Assembly: GCA_002813105.2 (NCBI GenBank)
Contig: CP017966.2
Coordinates: forward strand, 124,001 to 188,000
DNA: 64,000 nucleotides
Source of the DNA: Methanosarcinales archaeon Met12
GTDB lineage: Archaea; Halobacteriota; UBA148; JAJOKI01
Direction: 5' to 3'
Part shown: positions 27,120 through 35,492 of the stretch, one piece after another
How the letters are laid out: the number at the start of each line of letters is the position of its first letter
Position numbering within the stretch: position 1 is the stretch's first letter
Notes under the pieces: model-generated
The model's database searches: none
Told to the model about the DNA's origin: nothing
The model's input: only the letters and a program-made list of their open reading frames with translations
Translations under genes and position numbers: made by a program

Positions 27120-27353
27120 ATGGTTCAGGCGATTGTAACTTTAAACGAGCACGAGGATAGAGTTTTAAATATAGTTAAAGGTAAGTTTGGTCTGAAAAAT
27201 AAATCTGAGGTGATTAATTTAATAATAAGTGAGTATGAAAAAGAATTCTTGGAACCTGAGCTTAGGCCCGAATTTATCGGAAAGATGAAAAGGCGAGAGA
27301 AGGGGCCCACCATCAAAGTGAAAGATTTTAGAAAACACTTTGGATTGAAGTAG
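27120..27353 (+). CDS. Antitoxin-like protein (DUF2683-type, ribbon-helix-helix)
   Basis: 77 residues. An N-terminal strand (QAIVTLNEHEDRVLNIVKGK) and the helix FGLKNKSEVINLIISEYEKEFL fit the ribbon-helix-helix antitoxin pattern of the small archaeal DUF2683 family. A charged C-terminal tail should wrap the toxin. The stop is one base before the start of a RelE-like toxin gene, the usual order in type II modules. Confidence 0.7.
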   Translation: MVQAIVTLNEHEDRVLNIVKGKFGLKNKSEVINLIISEYEKEFLEPELRPEFIGKMKRREKGPTIKVKDFRKHFGLK

Positions 27354-27354
27354 A

Positions 27355-27621
27355 ATGTATGATTATGAACTGAGAAAATCTGTAGAAAAGATTTTCTTTA
27401 AACTTGCAAAGAAGGGCCCAAAACAATTAGAAATAATCTATAGCAAGATTGAAAAGATAAGATTAAATCCACATCATTATAAGAATCTAAGGCGTCCTCT
27501 TCAACATTTAAGAAGGGTTCATATCGACAAAAGTTTTGTATTAGTATTTTCTATCGAAGAATCTAAAAAATTAGTTATTATTGAAGATTATGACCATCAC
27601 GATAAAATATATAAAACGTAA
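27355..27621 (+). CDS. RelE/ParE-superfamily toxin
   Basis: 88 residues. The protein has the helical hairpin (RKSVEKIFFKLAKKGPKQLEIIYSKIEKIRLNPHHYKNL), followed by strands LRRVHIDKSFVLVFSIEESKKLVIIEDYDHHDKIY. This ends in the histidine-rich DYDHHD signature seen in archaeal RelE-type mRNA interferases. The ATG lies one base after the antitoxin stop. Confidence 0.75.
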   Translation: MYDYELRKSVEKIFFKLAKKGPKQLEIIYSKIEKIRLNPHHYKNLRRPLQHLRRVHIDKSFVLVFSIEESKKLVIIEDYDHHDKIYKT

Positions 27622-27671
27622 GCAAACAAATCGCAACTCAAGATTCCTTGGATGGCATCATAGAAGCGAAT

Positions 27672-27695
27672 TTCGTATATAAGAAGTTATACAAA
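27672..27695 (+). repeat. 24-nt palindromic motif, copy 1
   Basis: TTCGTATA-TAAGAAGT-TATACAAA. It matches a second copy at 55193-55216 at 22 of 24 positions; copy 2 is a perfect inverted repeat. It lies between a toxin gene and a transposase remnant. It could be the end of a small mobile element or a shared regulator site. Confidence 0.5.
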
Positions 27696-27782
27696 ATATT
27701 ACTTGGGCACTCTTTTTATTAGTTTAATATATGGCGGGTGAAGATAATATCAAAGAGAGGGTCAATCATGAAAAAGAAAAAA

Positions 27783-28110
27783 TCAGGCTTTGTAGAAAAG
27801 CTTTTGGATGATAGCCTGAATATTTAGGACCAAACTTTTTATCGCTCTCTCTATGTTGTACACGATGCACTTTCCGATGATCTCTCGGAACTGATGATGG
27901 CATTTTCTGCTTCTCACATGGTCTCCGTATCTTCTTTTGATGACAGAGTTAGCCGTCTCTGCCATGTTCCTCTGGCCGTATAGCTCTTTGTCCATTCTGG
28001 CATTGGCAGCCCTATCATACGGCTTGAATTCTCTGTGTTTGATGAGGGGGCGAACTCCTCTCCCCCTCAGCATATCTCGAAGCTTTTGGTCATCGTAGCC
28101 GCGACGAACA
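27783..28110 (-). pseudogene. IS5-type transposase remnant (C-terminal part)
   Basis: The minus-strand frame encodes [20 protein letters not shown] and then [36 protein letters not shown] and RYGDHVRSRKCHHQFREI. This is the C-terminal region of IS5-group DDE transposases, including the final acidic residue in the MAETANSVIKR helix. The N-terminal half, with the first catalytic aspartates, is absent. Upstream the frame runs into antisense of an ATPase remnant. No intact copy or clear terminal inverted repeat is visible. Confidence 0.7.
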
Positions 28111-28454
28111 GACCTGATTTGATCGACTCTGCTCTGCTTCGCCCTGGAAGGTTCGACCGATTGATCTGCATCCCACCACCAGGAGAAAGGGAGCGTAAGC
28201 AGATCTTCCAGATTCATCTGAGAGACAAGCCATTGGCAGATGATGTTGACATCGGTGTACTTGCAAAACAGACAGAGGGATGCGTTGGAGCAGACATCGA
28301 GGCAATATGCCGAGAGGCAGCGATGCTCGCCCTGAGAGAGTTCATCAGGCCGGATATGGATAGAGAGAAAGTGAAAAAAGATGTGAAGCATAAAAAGATC
28401 AATAAAAGGCATCTTGATATGGCAATCAAGGAACGTGAGAGCGAATCTGTGTAG
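28078..28454 (+). pseudogene. Cdc48/VAT-type AAA+ ATPase remnant (C-terminal end of an ATPase domain)
   Basis: From about 28078 the frame reads [22 protein letters not shown] then [20 protein letters not shown] and [20 protein letters not shown], the sensor 1, arginine-finger and sensor 2/C-terminal part of a second AAA domain in Cdc48. The Walker A, Walker B and all N-terminal parts are missing; the break coincides with the transposase remnant. The remaining ~125 residues could not form an active ATPase. A nominal ATG at 28035 lies in transposase sequence and is not meaningful. Confidence 0.75.
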
Positions 28455-28592
28455 GTTATCTACTCCTTTGAGGGGGTGCCTTTCTGGATAAGCACAACCT
28501 TTAAACATATTGATGGAATATTACAGTGTCACTTACAAATTTACAGACGATGATTGATGAAGGGCTTATATGCCCAGAAGGAGGAAAATAAG

Positions 28593-28961
28593 ATGACTGC
28601 AATATATGTCAAATTCGAGGTTCCAGCCGAGTTGGGAAATAAAGCGTTGGAAGCGTTGGAACTGGCAAGAGATACGGGAAAGATAAAAAAGGGAACGAAT
28701 GAGGTCACGAAGGCAATTGAGCGTGGCGTTGCATTGCTTGTTTTAATCGGAGAAGACGTTCAACCAGAAGAGATAGTCGCACATATCCCGCCCCTCAGCG
28801 AGGAAAAGAAGATTCCCTATCTCTACATCAAAAAACAGGATGAAATCGGGGCAGCGTCTGGTCTGAGCGTGGGCTGCGCCGCATCGGCAATCATAGAAGC
28901 TGGCAAGGCTGAAGAGCTCGTAGAAGAGATAGTCAAGAAAGTAAAGGCACTGAAAAAGTGA
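28593..28961 (+). CDS. rpl7ae: Ribosomal protein L7Ae (also box C/D, H/ACA and RNase P component)
   Basis: The ATG at 28593, preceded by GGAGGAAAAT, gives 122 residues. The core reads [35 protein letters not shown], the kink-turn-binding signature, and ends [12 protein letters not shown]. Besides the ribosome, L7Ae binds C/D and H/ACA guide RNAs. A TATA-like TTTAAACATA lies near 28499. It begins the L7Ae-S28e-L24e-ndk cluster. Confidence 0.95.
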   Translation: MTAIYVKFEVPAELGNKALEALELARDTGKIKKGTNEVTKAIERGVALLVLIGEDVQPEEIVAHIPPLSEEKKIPYLYIKKQDEIGAASGLSVGCAASAIIEAGKAEELVEEIVKKVKALKK

Positions 28962-28973
28962 AAGGTGAATCCA

Positions 28974-29183
28974 ATGACAGATGAAAGTGTCCCTGCAGAA
29001 ATCATCGAGATACTCGGAAGAACTGGAATGCATGGAGAGGCTACTCAGATTAAATGCTGCATTCTCGAGGGGAGCAACAAAGGCAGAATAATAACCCGCA
29101 ACTGCATTGGACCAGTACGTATAGGTGATATTCTTATGCTGTTGGAGACCTCACGAGAGGCCAAGAAACTAATGACGCGGTAA
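28974..29183 (+). CDS. rps28e: Ribosomal protein S28e
   Basis: The ATG at 28974 gives 69 residues, [28 protein letters not shown], with the S28e ending [16 protein letters not shown]. The in-frame GTG at 28965 is less likely. It is part of the conserved archaeal L7Ae operon. Confidence 0.95.
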   Translation: MTDESVPAEIIEILGRTGMHGEATQIKCCILEGSNKGRIITRNCIGPVRIGDILMLLETSREAKKLMTR

Positions 29184-29203
29184 TAGGAAATAGGGGAGGC
29201 CTC

Positions 29204-29371
29204 ATGGAAACAAAGAAGTGTTCATTCTGCAGAAATCCAATCGAAATAGGAACTGGCAAAATGTTCGTAAAAAGAGATGGAAGCGTTTACTATTTTTGCT
29301 CATCTAAATGCGAGAATAATATGAGCCTGGGGAGAGCCCCAAGAAAGACTAAATGGACCAAATCAAAGTGA
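29204..29371 (+). CDS. rpl24e: Ribosomal protein L24e
   Basis: A 55-residue protein read directly from the sequence: [19 protein letters not shown], then FCSSKCENN. The two CxxC-type pairs form the L24e zinc finger, and the [10 protein letters not shown] tail is typical. GGGGAGG precedes the ATG at 29204. It was too short for many gene callers but matches family length and operon position between S28e and ndk. Confidence 0.94.
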   Translation: METKKCSFCRNPIEIGTGKMFVKRDGSVYYFCSSKCENNMSLGRAPRKTKWTKSK

Positions 29372-29381
29372 GAAATATCAT

Positions 29382-29813
29382 ATGGAGCGCACGTTTTTAA
29401 TGATCAAACCAGACGGAATTCAGCGTGGCTTAGCTGGAGAGGTCATCTCTCGCATTGAACGACGTGGTCTGAATATCATCGCACTGAAGATGGTTCAGGT
29501 GGAGCATAAAACTGCAAAACGACATTATGCCGAACATGCGGATAAACCGTTCTTCGGTTCACTGGTCGATTTTATCATGTCAGGGCCGAGCATTGCAATG
29601 GTCATTGAGGGCAGGAATGCCATATCTGTGACGCGAAACATGGTGGGTGCGACAGACCCTTCAAAAGCCGCCGCAGGCACAATTCGTGGCGATTTTGCAC
29701 TCGACATTACACAAAACATAATCCATGCATCCGACTCTCCCGAGTCGGCAGATAGAGAAATAGCCATCTATTTTGATGATGAGATTGTAAGCAAGTCTTT
29801 AAATTCACCATAA
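29382..29813 (+). CDS. ndk: Nucleoside diphosphate kinase
   Basis: 143 residues. It begins [30 protein letters not shown], with the NxxH-containing catalytic block near the C-terminus, [27 protein letters not shown], where the histidine of NIIHASDS is the phosphorylated residue. It equalises NTP pools. In many archaea ndk is directly followed by infB; here a toxin-antitoxin pair intervenes. Confidence 0.95.
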   Translation: MERTFLMIKPDGIQRGLAGEVISRIERRGLNIIALKMVQVEHKTAKRHYAEHADKPFFGSLVDFIMSGPSIAMVIEGRNAISVTRNMVGATDPSKAAAGTIRGDFALDITQNIIHASDSPESADREIAIYFDDEIVSKSLNSP

Positions 29814-29937
29814 TATGAGTGTGGCGTCTGGATTGAGTGGGACGTTTTCGGTGTTTGTGAAGTTCGCCGAAGGTGAATTTATGCCAAGGTGCGAAGCAAT
29901 CCGAAGAAGTTTCATCGTGTCAATTTTGGCATGTAAC

Positions 29938-30198
29938 TTAATATTCTTTCTCTCTTTTGAACGCTTCTTCAACGAGTATTTCTCTTTCTTTTACGACATA
30001 CACAAATCTATGATTTCCAACGCGTAGTCTATAAAAAGGCTTTTTCCCTGCCATTTTTCGTATGTCGCAACCTGATCTTGGTTTGAATGGATCTTCGGGC
30101 AATCTTTTCAGAGATTGATAACATCTTTTTCTCTCCCTTTCAGAGAGCGAATCCATGTATCTCTCTACATCCGGATGCAGGAAAACAGAATAACTCAT
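29938..30198 (-). CDS. RelE/ParE-superfamily toxin
   Basis: About 86 residues starting at the ATG at 30198, which overlaps the antitoxin stop (ATGA). The pattern is SVFLHPDVERYMDSLSERERKRCYQSLKRLPEDPF, then YRLRVGNHRFVYVVKEREILVEEAF, the RelE fold with the central R-x-R-x-G-x-x-R-x-x-Y strand pair intact. It is the second gene of a minus-strand type II module between ndk and infB. Confidence 0.8.
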   Translation of the reverse strand: MSYSVFLHPDVERYMDSLSERERKRCYQSLKRLPEDPFKPRSGCDIRKMAGKKPFYRLRVGNHRFVYVVKEREILVEEAFKREKEY

Positions 30199-30422
30199 TC
30201 TAAGCATCGACTCTTGCCGTATTCTTCAAGGGAGGTGTGCTTTTCTCGGTCCTTTTCTGCTTTTTTATGGAGGTATATAGAGAAGGCGTCAAATTTCTCT
30301 CGTAAAAGTTCTCTTATAATCTCGGCTTTAGAAGTATATTCTCCCCTATACACGAGTTCCTCTAACTCATCATATTGGCCTTCTGTGATTCTCACATTAA
30401 GAGTCTTGGTTTTTGTTGACAT
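30195..30422 (-). CDS. Ribbon-helix-helix antitoxin
   Basis: 75 residues. MSTKTKTLNVRITEGQYDELEELVYRGEYTSKAEIIRELLREKFD is a classic CopG/ribbon-helix-helix DNA-binding domain, followed by a charged tail for toxin contact. The four-base overlap with the toxin start suggests coupled synthesis. It faces away from infB, sharing the 147-nt intergenic region. Confidence 0.82.
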   Translation of the reverse strand: MSTKTKTLNVRITEGQYDELEELVYRGEYTSKAEIIRELLREKFDAFSIYLHKKAEKDREKHTSLEEYGKSRCLE

Positions 30423-30530
30423 AGAAATCCATTGTATTACGTATGCAACACATGACTATATGATTTTCGGTCTCTTGCATGAAAATCGAATGCCAAAAAT
30501 GAATCAGTAATCACACTTCACAACATATCC

Positions 30531-30545
30531 CTTATATATATTCCC
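30531..30545 (+). promoter_or_regulatory. TATA element of infB
   Basis: TTATATATATTCC begins about 39 nt before the infB ATG (30570). It would give a transcript with a very short leader. The need for a separate promoter fits the insertion of the toxin-antitoxin pair between ndk and infB. Confidence 0.4.
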
Positions 30546-30569
30546 AAGACACTTTTATACCGACCAGAG

Positions 30570-32348
30570 ATGATGAAAAGCCGAAAAGAATTGCGGACGC
30601 CCATCGTGTGCGTGATGGGGCATGTAGACCATGGCAAGACATCATTACTTGACAAGATACGTGGGACGTCACTAGCAGAACTTGAGGCAGGCGCCATTAC
30701 CCAACACATCGGGGCTACTGAGGTACCACTGAGTTATATAAAAAAGATATGCGGTCCCATTAAGGAAGGTGATTTTAAAGTTCCAGGACTGCTTTTTATC
30801 GATACTCCTGGACATCATGCATTTACAACGCTACGAAGCAGGGGTGGAGCACTTGCAGATATAGCAGTAGTAGTTGTCGATGTTAACGAGGGTTTTCTGC
30901 CACAAACAATAGAGGCGCTGAAAATCCTGCGTCAATTCAAAACTCCTTTTGTGCTTGCAGCCAACAAGATCGATCGAATTCATGGGTGGTATCCACATAA
31001 AAACGAGCCTTTTATGGACACATACAAACGGCAAAGCGAGCGAGCGACGCAGATGCTCGACGTGGTCATCTATAGGTTAATCGAGCAGTTACACAAAGAA
31101 GGATTTAGCTCAGACAGGTACGACAGGATCCGTGATTTTAGAACAAACGTCGGGGTGATTCCGATTAGTGCCAAGACAGGGGAGGGGCTTCCTGACCTCC
31201 TGACGCTCTTAATCGGTCTTGCACAGCGATTTCTCGAGAACGACTTGCAACTTCGGCGCCATGATGCAGGTGTCGGAACGGTATTAGAAGTCAAGGAGGA
31301 AAAGGGATTGGGCACAACCCTTGATGCCATATTGTACGATGGCGAGTTAAAGATAGGAGACACAATCATAATCGGTAGTAAAGAGAAGCCGATTGTGACA
31401 AGGGTGCGTGCATTATTGAGACCGCGCCCCCTTAGCGAGATACGTTCAGAAGAACGGTTCCTCCGTGTCACCAATGTGACAGCTGCCTCAGGAATAAAGA
31501 TAACTGCACCTGACCTCGAAAAGGCACTTGCCGGCTCACCGCTTTATGTAGCCAAGGACGAAAAAGACATACCACGTATTATGAACGAGGTCCAATCCGA
31601 GTTGGATAGAGTGACGATCCAAACCGATGAAGTCGGCGTGATTCTCAAAGCAGATACGATTGGATCACTGGAAGCCATGATAAATGAACTAAGAAACAAC
31701 AAAATCCCAATACATAAGGCCAAAATAGGGAACATATCCAAACGAGATATCATTGGGGCGGCTACCACAAATGACCCCTATTTAGCAGTTGTAATCGGAT
31801 TCTGTGTTGGTATATTATCAGATGCAAAAGAGGAAGCATCAAAAACCAACGTTCGAGTATTTCAAAACAACGTGATATATCAGTTGATCGAGGATTATAA
31901 CGAATGGGTTAAACATGAGCGGTCGATATATGAGAAAGAACGGCTGGAAACTATTGTCACGCCCGGCAGGTTTCGATTGCTGCCTGACTGCACATTCAGA
32001 CAGAGTAAACCAGCGGTCGTTGGTGTTAAGGTCGTTGGAGGTGTGGTCAAGCCCGGAGTCGACGTGATTAGAGAGGATGGGATACGGGTCGGCGTCGTCA
32101 AGGGAATCCAGGAGCACGGAGAGAATACTGGAGAGGTCAACATCGGAAAAGAAGCCGCTTTTTCGATTGAAGGTCCTACGGTCGGTCGACAGATTAATGA
32201 GGGAGATATGCTCTATGTAGATATCCCTGAAAAACATGCGAAGATTCTTGAACAAGAACTATGTGATACATTATCAGAAGACGAAGCTGAAACGCTAAGG
32301 GCGTTTCTGGATATAAAACGCAAAAAAGACCTGTTATGGGCTAAATAA
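30570..32348 (+). CDS. infB: Translation initiation factor aIF5B (IF2 homologue)
   Basis: 592 residues. GTPase motifs are G1 VMGHVDHGKTSLLDKIRG (residues ~13-30), G3 FIDTPGHHAF, G4 ANKID and G5 PISAKTGEG. Domains II-IV follow, with GVGTVLEVKEEKGLG, DTIGSLEAMINELRNNKIP and the C-terminal barrel GRFRLLPDCTFRQSKPAVVGV. It assists subunit joining and initiator tRNA placement. The first two codons are both ATG. No intein is present. Confidence 0.95.
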   Translation: MMKSRKELRTPIVCVMGHVDHGKTSLLDKIRGTSLAELEAGAITQHIGATEVPLSYIKKICGPIKEGDFKVPGLLFIDTPGHHAFTTLRSRGGALADIAVVVVDVNEGFLPQTIEALKILRQFKTPFVLAANKIDRIHGWYPHKNEPFMDTYKRQSERATQMLDVVIYRLIEQLHKEGFSSDRYDRIRDFRTNVGVIPISAKTGEGLPDLLTLLIGLAQRFLENDLQLRRHDAGVGTVLEVKEEKGLGTTLDAILYDGELKIGDTIIIGSKEKPIVTRVRALLRPRPLSEIRSEERFLRVTNVTAASGIKITAPDLEKALAGSPLYVAKDEKDIPRIMNEVQSELDRVTIQTDEVGVILKADTIGSLEAMINELRNNKIPIHKAKIGNISKRDIIGAATTNDPYLAVVIGFCVGILSDAKEEASKTNVRVFQNNVIYQLIEDYNEWVKHERSIYEKERLETIVTPGRFRLLPDCTFRQSKPAVVGVKVVGGVVKPGVDVIREDGIRVGVVKGIQEHGENTGEVNIGKEAAFSIEGPTVGRQINEGDMLYVDIPEKHAKILEQELCDTLSEDEAETLRAFLDIKRKKDLLWAK

Positions 32349-32365
32349 AGGTCGTGAAAGGAAAT

Positions 32366-32767
32366 ATGGTAGAATATAGAGTAGTCATATCAGATCCCAA
32401 AAGTGGGAAGGCATATCAAATAGAGATTTCTGGCGCGAGTGCAAATAAATTCATAGGCAAATCAATCGGCGATATGGTCGATGATGAAACGCTTGGGTTG
32501 CCAGGATACAAATTGCAGATTGTCGGTGGAACGGACAATGGCGGATTTGCAATGAGAAAAGATCTGCCAGGTGGACAGAGACGGAAGATTCTGATATCCG
32601 AGGGTACTGGCTGTCACCCAAAAGAAAAGGGGCAGAGAGGACGAAAAACCGTGCACGGTCGAGATATCACGGCAGATATATCTCAGATAAACGTCGTCGT
32701 CACCAAACATGGGAGCAAGCCGATAGAAGATTTGATAGGGAAAAGTAAAGGCGAAAAAGACGAATAA
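32366..32767 (+). CDS. rps6e: Ribosomal protein S6e
   Basis: The ATG at 32366, preceded by GAAAGGAAAT, gives 133 residues. MVEYRVVISDPKSGKAYQIE, FIGKSIGDMVDDETLGLPGYKLQIVGGTDNGGFAMRKDLPG and RRKILISEGTGCHPKEKGQRGRKTVHGRDI define archaeal S6e. The gene follows infB closely, as in other euryarchaea. Confidence 0.95.
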   Translation: MVEYRVVISDPKSGKAYQIEISGASANKFIGKSIGDMVDDETLGLPGYKLQIVGGTDNGGFAMRKDLPGGQRRKILISEGTGCHPKEKGQRGRKTVHGRDITADISQINVVVTKHGSKPIEDLIGKSKGEKDE

Positions 32768-32789
32768 CTCTCACATACACTCCACAATT

Positions 32790-32816
32790 TGAACGTTTGG
32801 GCTCGTTTTTTTACAA
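32790..32816 (+). terminator. T-rich termination region after S6e
   Basis: After the S6e stop the sequence holds TTTGGGCTCGTTTTTTTAC near 32796-32814, an uninterrupted seven-T run typical of archaeal termination. Beyond it, up to 33098, the DNA is very AT-rich and I see no gene. Confidence 0.45.
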
Positions 32817-33098
32817 TTAATTTTTACACTTAATATTATCTTTAAATTTTTATACATAGCAAATATATAATTAAGTTCTTATGATACTATAAGATATATA
32901 TCATAATAGTGCTATTAAACAATATATATTAAAATATCATAAAATCGACATAAGATTATAATATTTATATTTTTATTTGTAGTTGATTATATAATGATAA
33001 ATGTCCATTAACTGGGGGAGGGGATTAGCACACATAAGGGAGAATAATGAAAACATGAAAAACCATCAAAATCACGCTTATACCTAATAAATATAAGA
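32817..33098. other. AT-rich stretch without a recognisable gene
   Basis: This stretch is dominated by A and T, with runs such as TTTTTACACTTAATATTATC and only one G-rich island (GGGGGAGGGG near 33015). I see no open frame of credible composition, no tRNA-like fold and no Cdc6-type origin repeats. The composition differs strongly from the ribosomal genes on its left. Confidence 0.5.
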
Positions 33099-33452
33099 AT
33101 GAAAAAAATGATGTCGAAAATGGATCGATTTTATCAATTTAATTATTCCAATACATGTATGAATATACACATTGCCATGTGTAAAACCCTCCTTAACTAC
33201 CAAAAAACTATCAAAAATGACAAACTGAATATTTTGTGGAATGTATTCTTATATCATATAGAATACGTCAATGTTGAATTTCTGAAGGAAATACAACTCT
33301 CACAAAGAGAGGTCGCAGATAAAACATCTGTGAGTGTCCATCTAAATCTGTTGGGATTTAGTCGGTATTCCATCTATGACAAAGCGAAATGGGAGGTTCA
33401 CTCACGCCTGAGACCCATATCTTGTTGCACAGTTCTCTCAAATTACGCTTGA
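33099..33452 (+). CDS. Uncertain ORF, hypothetical or decayed
   Basis: An open frame of 117 codons in AT-rich DNA. The translation (MKKMMSKMDRFYQFNYSNTC at the start, later LNLLGFSRYSIYDKAKWEVH) matches nothing I recognise. The middle (NILWNVFLYHIEYVNVEFLKEIQLSQ) looks amphipathic. No good ribosome-binding site precedes it. It may be a fragment of an older mobile gene. I give it low weight. Confidence 0.25.
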   Translation: MKKMMSKMDRFYQFNYSNTCMNIHIAMCKTLLNYQKTIKNDKLNILWNVFLYHIEYVNVEFLKEIQLSQREVADKTSVSVHLNLLGFSRYSIYDKAKWEVHSRLRPISCCTVLSNYA

Positions 33453-33781
33453 AACGGGTAATATTAGAAATATCCCCATAGCATCCTTGGTGATGGTACG
33501 TTTTACCCATCCTAAAATAGACGATTTAAGAACTGTCTGAGATGAAAACAGCTCTGAAAATACGCTAATTAAGGATATAAGCTCTAATTTTTGAAATATT
33601 TAGATAACATAAAATATATCTGAGATGCATCTGAGATAATATTTTTCATCTAAAAATTAAAAAACTTTAAAATTAAAAATAAAATAAATTAATTTTTAAA
33701 AATTAAATAGTTTAGATAAAAAATAAAAGTGAGAGTTCGAGTAGAGAAGATATATATTTGTACAAATTAATTAAATAAACG
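33453..33781. other. AT-rich intergenic stretch with low-complexity runs
   Basis: It contains a tandem ATCTGAGATGC-ATCTGAGAT motif near 33620 and a long stretch of A/T runs with partly complementary TTAAAAATTAAA-type segments (33650-33720). AGATATATATTTG near 33750 is a TATA candidate for the gene starting at 33782. No gene is visible. Confidence 0.4.
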
Positions 33782-34183
33782 ATGACCAGAATAAAAGATG
33801 CTCCCCGAACAGCTACTACGCTGGTAGTGAGATCGTATACTGCGGCGAGGATAACGCAATCTCGGGATCCTTATCTTGAGCTGATGCGTCGCCTGTTCAA
33901 GGGAGAGGTCACCGCAATGCGGGCTAAACGTTTTCTTGAGATGGTCGAAAAAAGAAAAAAAGAGGGCAAACCAATATCAATTGACGAATGGGAAAACTTG
34001 ATCAAAGAGCTAAATGTTAGCAGGTCATCTTTTTATGCCATGCGAAACAAGTTGCTGGGCGCTGGTGTACTCGAAGTGAGGAAAGGAGAATATCACACAT
34101 CCGGGCAGTTCAGCAAGGATTTGGCAGATATGGCGCGATGGTGGTGGACCGTAATCTTAGGAAACTCGCCAGAGACGCTATAG
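33782..34183 (+). CDS. Hypothetical protein with helix-turn-helix-like region
   Basis: 133 residues, soluble, no signal peptide. A basic N-terminus ([20 protein letters not shown]) is followed by helical segments. The stretch [39 protein letters not shown] has the spacing of a winged helix, with a recognition helix [13 protein letters not shown]. The C-terminus holds [12 protein letters not shown] do not know the family; a DNA-binding regulator is the likeliest reading. It converges on the next gene with a few bases of overlap. Confidence 0.6.
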   Translation: MTRIKDAPRTATTLVVRSYTAARITQSRDPYLELMRRLFKGEVTAMRAKRFLEMVEKRKKEGKPISIDEWENLIKELNVSRSSFYAMRNKLLGAGVLEVRKGEYHTSGQFSKDLADMARWWWTVILGNSPETL

Positions 34184-34735
34184 ATTTGTGAGACTTTTTC
34201 TAAGTTCCATTAATTCGTCCATCCGTTTTTTGATATTTTCAAAATCTTTTTGAAGTGAGGGGGCATTGGCGACCAGATTCTCGATTTTGCTGATTTCTCT
34301 GCAGTATGGGCCAAGTCTGCGGCTTATCCGCGTCGCCTCCCCCATAGAAAGCGATCTTTTGTCGGCAAACTCTTCCTCGTAAATCGCATCTATTTTTGAA
34401 TAAATTGATTTAATTTTTCCCGAAAGTTCGGTCATATCTTTCGTCTGCAGAGCGGGCTTGGTGCCATCAAAAGCGCTTATCAGCCCTTCTAATGCCCTTA
34501 CAATCGTCCAACCCGCGGAAGTCAATTCGATGTACTTGGTCCTCCCATCACGAGAAAATGTGAGCAATCCGTATCGCTCCATTGTGGAGAGTGTATTTGT
34601 TGTGTGCGCATACGTGCTATCCACTTCTTTGGCGATAAGGGAGATGTACGGCATTTCATGTGCTGCAACTGCCTGCAGAATGCTGGCGGGTTTTTCCTGC
34701 AAGAACAGTTTTTTTGGACCTTTCATATAATCCAA
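34178..34735 (-). CDS. Winged-helix transcriptional regulator (MarR-like)
   Basis: 185 residues. Residues ~18-90 form a winged helix: [55 protein letters not shown]. The C-terminal ~90 residues are predicted coiled-coil ([36 protein letters not shown]), likely for dimerisation. It is transcribed in the same direction as, and downstream of its own promoter from, the tpiA end side; its target is unknown. Confidence 0.7.
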   Translation of the reverse strand: MDYMKGPKKLFLQEKPASILQAVAAHEMPYISLIAKEVDSTYAHTTNTLSTMERYGLLTFSRDGRTKYIELTSAGWTIVRALEGLISAFDGTKPALQTKDMTELSGKIKSIYSKIDAIYEEEFADKRSLSMGEATRISRRLGPYCREISKIENLVANAPSLQKDFENIKKRMDELMELRKSLTNL

Positions 34736-34799
34736 CTACATCATATAACTATTAATAGAATTTGGACATACTATGGCGTAGTGACCAAAGCCATGGAAA

Positions 34800-35471
<672 letters not shown>

Positions 35472-35492
35472 TCACCAGTGACCAGAAATACG

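Noticed and set aside
27769-27829. A 19-codon mini-ORF starting MKKKKSGFVEKLL
   Set aside because: Its codons mostly duplicate the antisense end of the transposase remnant, so the match to a gene start is accidental.
29815-30027. A 70-codon frame after ndk
   Set aside because: It overlaps the toxin gene on the other strand and has no ribosome-binding site or familiar content.
33099-33452. Transposase fragment
   Set aside because: The translation has no recognisable transposase motif; kept only as an uncertain ORF.
32817-33781. Replication origin in the AT-rich zone
   Set aside because: No Orc1/Cdc6 gene in the window and no convincing origin-recognition repeats; AT richness alone is not enough.
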